A DNA stretch of 10,745 nucleotides, taken from positions 1 to 10,745 of the forward strand of contig CAYWXT010000199.1 of NCBI GenBank assembly GCA_964462125.1, in the 5' to 3' direction. This document shows, piece by piece, positions 5,530-10,745 of the stretch; position 1 is the first letter of the stretch, and each line of letters starts with the position of its first letter. The translations under genes were made by a program, and so were the position numbers. The stretch comes from JAWLFY01 sp964462125. Lineage in GTDB: Bacteria > Planctomycetota > Planctomycetia > Pirellulales > Pirellulaceae. Below the pieces are notes generated by a model. That model was not told where the DNA came from, did not search any database, and saw only the letters and a list, made by a program, of their open reading frames with translations.

Positions 5530-7299
5530 CTAGCGGCGACCGGACGGAGCGGAGGGACCGAATCGGCCCAGCACCGCGTCGGCGGAGCCGATTCCTCGCG
5601 TCACCTTTTGAAACATCTCTTCGATTGAGCGGTCCGCGGAGGTGAGTCGCGTGCGGGCTTCGGCTTGTTGAGTACGGAGCCACTGTTGCAGCGATTCCGT
5701 CTCCTGCCGGTGCGTGCGCCGGACATTGTCGGCGATTTTTTGCCGGCTCTCCCCCAGCTGCGCCGCGATCGCCTGGTCGGTCGCTTCCCGAAGGACCCGT
5801 TCCACGTTCGATTCGAGCTTCAGGTCCAGGTCGTCCCAGGTCCCATCGAAGCGGGCATCGATTTCAACGCGGTCGACCTCCGCCAGCCGCTCTCCGATCG
5901 ATTCGGCGATCGGCGACTCGGCGTACCGGGGCGCGACCCGCAACCGCATTTGCAGACCGGTTTGCTTGCTGACCAGCCGACCCTGAATCGAGTCGCCGTT
6001 GCGGACGAGCTGGGCCCACACCTCCCGTTGGCCTCCCCGGACCGAGATCCCCACCTTGTCGCCGCAACCCCATTCGAACTCCTGGGCGTGGGAACGGGGC
6101 CACAGCAACGTGACTTGGTCGATGTCATCCCCGTCGCGGCGGTCGCGGACGTAATCAAGCCGGATCGGATCGGAGATCCGAGAGACATCCTCCAACAACA
6201 TCCGCGCCCGCGTCGGCTCCCGCAATCGCTCCGGCGTGGGCGTCACATTGTTGACGACTCCCTTCAATGTGTAGACGTGGCCTCGCGATCGGAGCAAGCC
6301 GCTGACCTCGCACTGCCGAATGAGCATCTGCGGACGCTGACGGTCGGCCGACAAGTCGATCCATTGCCCCCGCGCCCGCTCCTGCTGTGGGGGCACCACG
6401 GTGACGTCGGCGATCTGGCGGCCATGGTCGAGGTAATCCCGTAACTGGTCGAGCCGCTCGCGGACCGAGTTGGCTACCAGTTCGCCGGCAAACTGGTCGG
6501 AACCCTCCAGACCGCCCGGAACGTACTCCTCCACCTTGGCCAAGTCGATCTGCTTGGCTTCCTCAAGCGAATCCAGATCAGCCTGGACCTGTTGCGGTAA
6601 TTCGTCGATCTTCCGGCGGACCTTCGAAAGTTCGGCCCGAATCTCTTGAGCCCGGCTGATCGCCTGATCCAACGCGGCGTAGTCACGCAAGGGGTTCTTG
6701 ATCGAGACGGCTTGATCCCGGACCTCCTGAACCTGCTGCTTGAGTTCCCGCGCTTGCGAGACCAATGAGGCGTAGTCCGACTCCCAGCGGCGGCGAATCT
6801 GTTCGCTCCGCCGAACCGTCTCCAGATCGTCGACCAGGGCAGAGGCTTGCCCGCCCAATTCGTCCATCGTGCCGGCGACGAGCTGGCTCAGCAGCGACGA
6901 TCCCGCATCCACGACCTGTTCGTCATCCCCCGTTTCGTCCAGATGCCCCGATTCGCTGCGGCGGGCACCGATTTCCAGCCCTGAGATGCGGCCGTTGCGG
7001 ACAACCCAGCGGCGGTGCAATAACGCCTCCCCGTCGATTTCCAGATCAAGCAAGTCGGCTCGAAACAAGTCGTGGAACTCTTTTCTCCCGCGAGGATCGG
7101 CTACCCGAATGTCGGTGTAGTGAACGCGAGGTGGAAACAGGCCGATCTCGGTCCGTGCGATGTCGGCCCGCGCCCCGGTCGCCATTTCCACGCCCTGGAC
7201 CGTCAGGTAACGGGCGGCCGGACCCAGGCCCCAGCGAAGCAGCGTCAAGATGGCGGCGACAATCAGCACCCGCGTCAGTATGAATTTCCAACGGATCAT
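5530..7299 (-). CDS. TIGR03545-family AsmA-like envelope protein with coiled coil
   Basis: A 589-residue protein that I recognise as the uncharacterised TIGR03545 family. One membrane anchor (about 6-24) leads to a segment typical of AsmA/DUF748-type proteins: a Thr-Gly-Ala-x-Ala turn, a pattern of alternating hydrophobic residues, then L-P/F-P-P-R-V and the repeated dyads of beta strands (about 34-112). Residues 113-150 are acidic and variable. A long helical region at about 150-300 (SQARELKQQVQEVRDQAVSI and following) is probably coiled coil. Residues about 300-510 are again beta-rich, and about 515-575 form a second helical stretch rich in Arg, Glu and Gln. AsmA-like proteins span or bridge the periplasm and several move lipids, so an envelope role is inferred, not shown. 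The ATG at 7299 overlaps the stop of the upstream gene (ATGA) and has an AAGGGA site six bases upstream, so the two are co-translated. Confidence 0.85.
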   Translation of the reverse strand: MIRWKFILTRVLIVAAILTLLRWGLGPAARYLTVQGVEMATGARADIARTEIGLFPPRVHYTDIRVADPRGRKEFHDLFRADLLDLEIDGEALLHRRWVVRNGRISGLEIGARRSESGHLDETGDDEQVVDAGSSLLSQLVAGTMDELGGQASALVDDLETVRRSEQIRRRWESDYASLVSQARELKQQVQEVRDQAVSIKNPLRDYAALDQAISRAQEIRAELSKVRRKIDELPQQVQADLDSLEEAKQIDLAKVEEYVPGGLEGSDQFAGELVANSVRERLDQLRDYLDHGRQIADVTVVPPQQERARGQWIDLSADRQRPQMLIRQCEVSGLLRSRGHVYTLKGVVNNVTPTPERLREPTRARMLLEDVSRISDPIRLDYVRDRRDGDDIDQVTLLWPRSHAQEFEWGCGDKVGISVRGGQREVWAQLVRNGDSIQGRLVSKQTGLQMRLRVAPRYAESPIAESIGERLAEVDRVEIDARFDGTWDDLDLKLESNVERVLREATDQAIAAQLGESRQKIADNVRRTHRQETESLQQWLRTQQAEARTRLTSADRSIEEMFQKVTRGIGSADAVLGRFGPSAPSGRR

Positions 7300-7973
7300 G
7301 CCGCGTCCCTTGGCTGAGAGTCACGCAATTGGTGAAGCACGTAATGGAGCGCCTCCTTGACTCGTGGGGCCGAAGGCGACTCAGGCTCGGCGGGAACGAA
7401 ATCCTCCGCCATTGGATCCTCCGCCGCTGGTGAGCCGCTCTGGGCAGGCCGGTCAAGCGACCCCGCTGACCCGTCCGACGCGGGCGCCGGAGCGGTTGCC
7501 CCCGACGGCGCCCCAGCGGTCGTGAGCGTTTCATCGGCCCCCTTGGGGGCCAACCAGCAAAACACCGGATAGCAAAGGGCGAAGGTGGGGATCAGTGATA
7601 CCAGTCCAATCGACAGACTCCCCAACACCACCGTGTTGTTGAGATCGGTCCAGGGCACCATGGGGTATTGCCACGCCCGGACCGCCCACCTGCCCGACTC
7701 CGGATGCGTCAGCAAATGCTGGCCGATGATGTGGGAATAGGGATCCAAATAACCCGCGGCGAAGGTTACCCCCACCGCCGTCACCGCCGCCATCGCATGA
7801 TTCAGCTTCAACGACAGCACGAGCAATAAGAGCAGCAGCGCGAGCAGATTCCCATGGGGGACGACACCCAACAGCACGCCAAACGCAACGCCCCAGGCCA
7901 ACTGCGACGGATGCTGGCGACCGGCGATCGCCAAGCGGATGCTGTTGAGCTGCTTGATCGTCCAAAGGATCAT
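7296..7973 (-). CDS. TIGR03546-family membrane protein (DUF2062-like)
   Basis: A 225-residue membrane protein that I recognise as TIGR03546, a family usually encoded next to TIGR03545, as here. The start at 7973 is chosen over an in-frame ATG at 8048 because it has GGAGG nine bases upstream and begins with the family-like MILWTIKQLNSIRLAI. After an amphipathic N-terminus comes QLAWGVAFGVLLGVVPHGNL (24-43), like the DUF2062 re-entrant or first helix, then hydrophobic segments at about 43-56, 60-75 and 113-141. Residues 143-203 are an Ala/Pro/Ser/Glu-rich linker of low complexity, and 204-218 an amphipathic helix (RVKEALHYVLHQLRD). The gene is first in a two-gene operon with the TIGR03545-type gene (ATGA overlap). 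It probably acts with that partner in the inner membrane; the reaction or cargo is unknown. The Pro/Ala-rich linker may be a lineage addition. Confidence 0.85.
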   Translation of the reverse strand: MILWTIKQLNSIRLAIAGRQHPSQLAWGVAFGVLLGVVPHGNLLALLLLLLVLSLKLNHAMAAVTAVGVTFAAGYLDPYSHIIGQHLLTHPESGRWAVRAWQYPMVPWTDLNNTVVLGSLSIGLVSLIPTFALCYPVFCWLAPKGADETLTTAGAPSGATAPAPASDGSAGSLDRPAQSGSPAAEDPMAEDFVPAEPESPSAPRVKEALHYVLHQLRDSQPRDAA

Positions 7974-8127
7974 GTCGAGGCGCCTCCGTGCGCACGAGGT
8001 CTCGTCCGTTCCCGTCTTGTTACTTATCGGCCGCCAGAATCGGAACATTCAGTCCAGCCCGCAAATTCCCCCAACTCCTCAAGCGGTGGCAACGACCACC
8101 TGGTTACCCGAGGCGATCGCCGAATAC

Positions 8128-8159
8128 GCTTGACGTACAGAGTACAAGCAGGCTAATCT
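8128..8159 (+). promoter_or_regulatory. higBA promoter with overlapping inverted repeats
   Basis: TTGACG (8130-8135) and TAATCT (8154-8159) are separated by 18 bases, a plausible sigma-70 promoter whose start would fall at or next to the higB ATG at 8166. Two dyads overlap it: GCTTG-N12-CAAGC (8128-8149), which covers the -35, and GTAC-AGA-GTAC (8135-8145) in the spacer. HigA antitoxins repress their own promoters by binding such palindromes, so these are candidate operators. The rest of the gap (7974-8127), shared with the leftward TIGR03546-type gene, has a GGTGG-N6-CCACC dyad at 8085-8100 and no clear leftward promoter. Confidence 0.5.
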
Positions 8160-8165
8160 GCAGCT

Positions 8166-8450
8166 ATGATCCGCAGTTATCGGGACAAAAAGACCGAGCG
8201 ATTTGCCGCCGGCCAGAAGGTTCCGCGGCTTGAGCCATTGCGGCGGCAAGCTGAAAAACGTCTGCGGATACTCGAAGCCGCGAAGAGCCTCGCAGACCTG
8301 CGCGCCTTACCGGGCAATCGTCTGGAAGCGCTGAAAGGGAACCGGCGAGGCCAGTACAGCATTCGCATCAATGATCAGTGGCGCATCTGCTTCTCGTGGC
8401 CCGGGGATGCCGACGGTCCCGAAGATGTGGAGATTGTTGATTACCACTAG
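8166..8450 (+). CDS. higB: HigB-type toxin (RelE/ParE fold mRNA interferase)
   Basis: A 94-residue toxin of the HigB branch of the RelE superfamily; members cleave mRNA on the ribosome and arrest growth when unneutralised. It fits the family from end to end: MIRSYRDKKTERFAAG at the N-terminus, an Arg/Leu-rich helix (25-44), LPGNRLEALKGNRRGQYSIR (48-67), NDQWRICFSW (69-78) and the C-terminal VDYH (91-94). The terminal Asp-Tyr-His corresponds to the catalytic tail described for HigB. An in-frame TAA at 8154-8156 excludes any earlier start, and no SD precedes the ATG, which the predicted promoter would place at the 5' end of the mRNA. The toxin precedes the antitoxin, the order characteristic of higBA. 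No residue looks damaged, so the toxin is probably active. Confidence 0.95.
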   Translation: MIRSYRDKKTERFAAGQKVPRLEPLRRQAEKRLRILEAAKSLADLRALPGNRLEALKGNRRGQYSIRINDQWRICFSWPGDADGPEDVEIVDYH

Positions 8451-8463
8451 GAGGAGAAAAGGC

Positions 8464-8772
8464 ATGGCACGCACCCCCATTCATCCTGGCGAGATTCTGG
8501 CCGACGAGTTGGAAGAGCTCGGACTGAGCAGCGCGGAGCTTGCCCGCCAGATCGAGGTGCCGGCCAACCGCATCAGCCAGATCATCGCGGGCCGGCGCAA
8601 TGTCACAGCCGACACGGCGCTCCGGCTCGCCCGGTACTTCGGGACCACGGCGGATTTCTGGATGAATCTCCAGAAGACGTACGAGTTGGACGAAGCGCGG
8701 GCCAAACTTGGTCCGCGACTCGAACATTTGCCGCATCGGTCGGAAGCGGGGTCGGCTGCGGATCTGCAGTAG
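8464..8772 (+). CDS. higA: HigA antitoxin (XRE-type helix-turn-helix)
   Basis: A 102-residue antitoxin that neutralises HigB by direct binding and represses the operon. It follows higB by 13 bases, which contain a perfect AGGAGG site overlapping the higB stop, so the antitoxin is better translated than the toxin. The frame extends back to 8371, but the ATG at 8464 matches the family start (ARTPIHPGEIL). The helix-turn-helix covers about 21-60 (SSAELARQIEVPANRISQII, GRRNVTADTALRLARYF). It is followed by the HigA hallmark ADFWMNLQKTYELDEAR (63-79). The last 20 residues are unconserved. It probably binds the dyads at 8128-8149. Confidence 0.95.
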   Translation: MARTPIHPGEILADELEELGLSSAELARQIEVPANRISQIIAGRRNVTADTALRLARYFGTTADFWMNLQKTYELDEARAKLGPRLEHLPHRSEAGSAADLQ

Positions 8773-8812
8773 CGAACTCCGGCTCATCTCTTGGGCGGAC
8801 AGCTGTTTCGCT

Positions 8813-8827
8813 AGGCGGAAACCGCCT
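8813..8827 (+). terminator. possible terminator hairpin after higBA
   Basis: AGGCGG-AAA-CCGCCT at 8813-8827 is a perfect six-pair stem with a three-base loop, 40 bases past the higA stop. Only two T residues follow, so intrinsic termination would be weak. It separates higBA from the sulfatase. The symmetry means it could serve either strand. Confidence 0.3.
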
Positions 8828-8835
8828 TCGCGAAA

Positions 8836-8864
8836 TTGACGAGCGCAGTGCGGCAAATGAGAAT
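8836..8864 (+). promoter_or_regulatory. candidate promoter of the sulfatase gene
   Basis: TTGACG (8836-8841) and GAGAAT (8859-8864) are 17 bases apart, matching the consensus at five and four of six positions. The start would lie near 8871, giving a leader of about 80 bases before the ATG at 8952. It sits just beyond the hairpin at 8813-8827. The -10 match is poor, so this is tentative. Confidence 0.3.
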
Positions 8865-8951
8865 GCGGTGGATTCGGGTCAGCTGCTGGCCCACGACGCG
8901 GTGCGGCTGGTGGAGGCTACATCGAATACCAAACGCGGAATCGAGGCCGTC

Positions 8952-10745
8952 ATGTTTCACCGATTTGGCTCTGTCCAGTCCCCCTGGACGCAGCGCTTCC
9001 CGCGCCACTTGCTACACAGATTAACGACACTGGCGTCCGCCGCATCCGCAGCACTGCTTGCGCAACTGCTTTGTCTGCAGCCACTGAAGGCCGATCAGAC
9101 CGAGCGACCCAACGTGGTCCTGATCATGGCCGATGACCAGGGCTACTGGGACACCAGTGCCACGGGCAATCCCCACATTGAGACGCCCCAGATGGAGCGG
9201 ATGGCCTCCGAAGGGACGCGTTTTTCCCGCTATTACGCCGCTCCCGTTTGCTCCCTGACCCGCGCCGGCATGATGACCGGTCGCTATTACTTGCGGACCG
9301 GGCTGTACAACACCCGGTTCGGCGGCGACACGCTGGGCCAGGACGAGACGACCGTGGCGGAACGACTCCGCTCCGCCGGCTACCGCACCGGTCTGTTCGG
9401 CAAATGGCACCTGGGAAAATACTCCGGCTACCAACCGCAACAGCGCGGCTTTGACGAGTTCTTTGGCCACTATCACGGTCACATCGAACGCTATCAGCAC
9501 CCGGACCAGATCTATCACAACGGCAAACCGGTCGAGGCTCGTGGCTACGTCACCGACCTGTTCACCGATGCTGCCCTCGACTTCATCGAATCCTCGGCAC
9601 GAGCGGCCGAGGAGCACTCGGCCAACGAGCACCAACCCTTTTTCTGCTCGCTCATGTACAACGCGCCCCACTCGCCGTTTTTGCTCGATACGTCGCACGC
9701 TGACCAACCCCAAGGCGACGAGCTGATCACGAAGTACCTGGAGCGGGGGATGCCGATTCGCGAAGCTCGGATCTACGGCATGATTGAGCGGATCGATCAA
9801 AACATCGGCCGCGTTTTGAACAAGCTGGAACAACTCGGGTTGGAGGAGAACACGCTCGTGATCTACACCAGCGACAACGGTGGGGTCAGCCGTTTTTGGA
9901 AAGGGGGAATGAACGGACAAAAAGCGAGTCCCTATGAAGGGGGCGTGCGGGCGCCACTGTTCGCGCGGTGGCCCGGCGTGGTCCCTTCCGGCGGCGTGGT
10001 CGATGGGCAAACCTCGCACGTCGATTTCCTGCCGACCTTCTGTGAGCTTGCCGGCGTCGAACTTCCGGCGGACCAGAATCTCGACGGCAAGAGCCTCGTG
10101 CCGCTATTGAAGGCGGGCTCCGGTGAGCAGCATCACCGCTATGTCTATCACACCTGGGATCGCTACTTTCCCAACCCCGATCGGCGCTGGGGGATCAGCG
10201 ACCAACGTTGGAAGCTGATCGGAATGTTCTCCCGAAACGCAGAGATCGACCCGTCCAAATGGCGGCTGTTCGATCTCCAGGACGATCCGGGGGAAAAGAA
10301 AAACGTGGCGGAAAAACACCCTGAGATCGTTCGCCGACTGCGAGCCGAATTCGTTCGTTGGTTTGACGAGGTCACCGAGGGGAAGGAGTATGCGCCGGTC
10401 CGAATCCCGGTCGGCAATGCGGACGAGAATCCGGTGGTGATCGAGCCGAGCTGGGCGGATTGGCAGGGCGATCACATCGATTACCAGTTCGACGGTTACG
10501 ACTGGGATACGTTGGAAGGCTGGAAGATGCCGGGCGAGCAGGCCCGTTGGCGGTTGGACGTTCACGAGGGAGGCGAGTATCGGCTCTGGCTCCGCTACGG
10601 CTGCCGTCCCCTCGATGCGGGAGGCCAGTTGCGGGTCACCGCCGAGGAGTCCTCCCTGACGCACACCGTCCAAGCGACCGCGACGGCGAACCAGTTCGAA
10701 CGGTTCGATGGCGGCATCTTGCGGCTCGAACCCGGCCCGGTAGAA
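8952..10745 (+). CDS. exported sulfatase with C-terminal accessory domain (3' end beyond window)
   Basis: The first 598 residues of a type I sulfatase, which hydrolyses sulfate esters using a formylglycine made from an active-site Cys. A signal peptide is likely: a long Arg-containing n-region, a hydrophobic stretch at about 27-42, and a probable cut after Ala47. The ATG has GAGG five bases upstream. Metal and catalytic landmarks are the MADDQG Asp pair (61-62), Cys100, GKWHLG (Lys151, His153), NAPHSPF (His240), TSDNGG (Asp308, Asn309) and the GGVRAPLFARWPG core (330-342). The formylglycine motif reads CSLTR (100-104); the Pro of C-x-P-x-R is Leu. The sulfatase fold ends at about 470. Residues about 490-598 form a separate beta-rich domain (EGGEYRLWLRYGC, 539-551) resembling carbohydrate-binding jelly rolls. 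The substrate is unknown, likely a sulfated polysaccharide given the family's abundance in planctomycetes. The frame is stop-free upstream to 8451, so a longer GTG-started form cannot be excluded. Confidence 0.93.
   Translation, partial: MFHRFGSVQSPWTQRFPRHLLHRLTTLASAASAALLAQLLCLQPLKADQTERPNVVLIMADDQGYWDTSATGNPHIETPQMERMASEGTRFSRYYAAPVCSLTRAGMMTGRYYLRTGLYNTRFGGDTLGQDETTVAERLRSAGYRTGLFGKWHLGKYSGYQPQQRGFDEFFGHYHGHIERYQHPDQIYHNGKPVEARGYVTDLFTDAALDFIESSARAAEEHSANEHQPFFCSLMYNAPHSPFLLDTSHADQPQGDELITKYLERGMPIREARIYGMIERIDQNIGRVLNKLEQLGLEENTLVIYTSDNGGVSRFWKGGMNGQKASPYEGGVRAPLFARWPGVVPSGGVVDGQTSHVDFLPTFCELAGVELPADQNLDGKSLVPLLKAGSGEQHHRYVYHTWDRYFPNPDRRWGISDQRWKLIGMFSRNAEIDPSKWRLFDLQDDPGEKKNVAEKHPEIVRRLRAEFVRWFDEVTEGKEYAPVRIPVGNADENPVVIEPSWADWQGDHIDYQFDGYDWDTLEGWKMPGEQARWRLDVHEGGEYRLWLRYGCRPLDAGGQLRVTAEESSLTHTVQATATANQFERFDGGILRLEPGPVE

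Noticed and set aside
7726..7905. Hydrophobic repeats in the TIGR03546-type gene considered as a DNA repeat (runs of AGCAG/GAGCA)
   Set aside because: They are poly-leucine codons of a membrane helix rather than a tandem repeat.
9021..10019. Leftward open frame (332 residues) opposite the sulfatase
   Set aside because: Lies antisense to the catalytic domain, whose motifs are intact on the plus strand.

Overview
The window most likely comes from a planctomycete of the Pirellulaceae type. This is inferred from GC-rich coding DNA, an exported sulfatase with an appended C-terminal domain, a McsA/McsB pair in an otherwise non-Firmicute setting, an ECF sigma factor, and the paired uncharacterised families TIGR03545/TIGR03546. 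No rRNA or other taxonomic marker is present. There is no CRISPR array, tRNA, insertion sequence or prophage gene. No gene-free gap exceeds about 220 bases.

Layout. Positions 1-231 are an upstream region with a possible leftward gene start at the extreme edge and a dense cluster of dyad symmetries. Next come an ECF sigma factor (232-849) and a translationally coupled small zinc-ribbon protein (846-1082), both rightward. Converging on them is a leftward mcsA-mcsB operon (2774 to 1126), with a GTGA start/stop overlap and a near-consensus promoter at 2871-2844. Divergent from it is trpE (2960-4468), anthranilate synthase large subunit. Leftward again are an unrecognised six-helix membrane protein (5333-4542) and a two-gene operon (7973-5530) encoding a TIGR03546-type membrane protein and a TIGR03545-type, AsmA-like, membrane-anchored coiled-coil protein, joined by an ATGA overlap. 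The rightward right end holds a higBA toxin-antitoxin module (8166-8772) and a secreted sulfatase that runs off the window (8952 onward).

How the genes work together. Four two-gene units are visible: sigma factor plus zinc ribbon, McsA activator plus McsB protein-arginine kinase, the TIGR03546/TIGR03545 envelope pair, and HigB toxin plus HigA antitoxin. The first three use 4-base start/stop overlaps, which suggests stoichiometric production. trpE and the membrane protein at 4542-5333 look like single-gene units. The trpG partner of TrpE, and the ClpC and CtsR partners usual for McsAB, are not in the window.

The points most worth checking are: the sulfatase active-site motif reads C-S-L-T-R instead of C-x-P-x-R; McsB carries Asn in place of the Asp of its allosteric R-D-x-x-R-A motif; McsA has non-Cys residues at the fourth position of both zinc knuckles; the predicted higBA promoter would make a leaderless toxin mRNA; and the TIGR03545/TIGR03546 pair is a conserved system without a known function.
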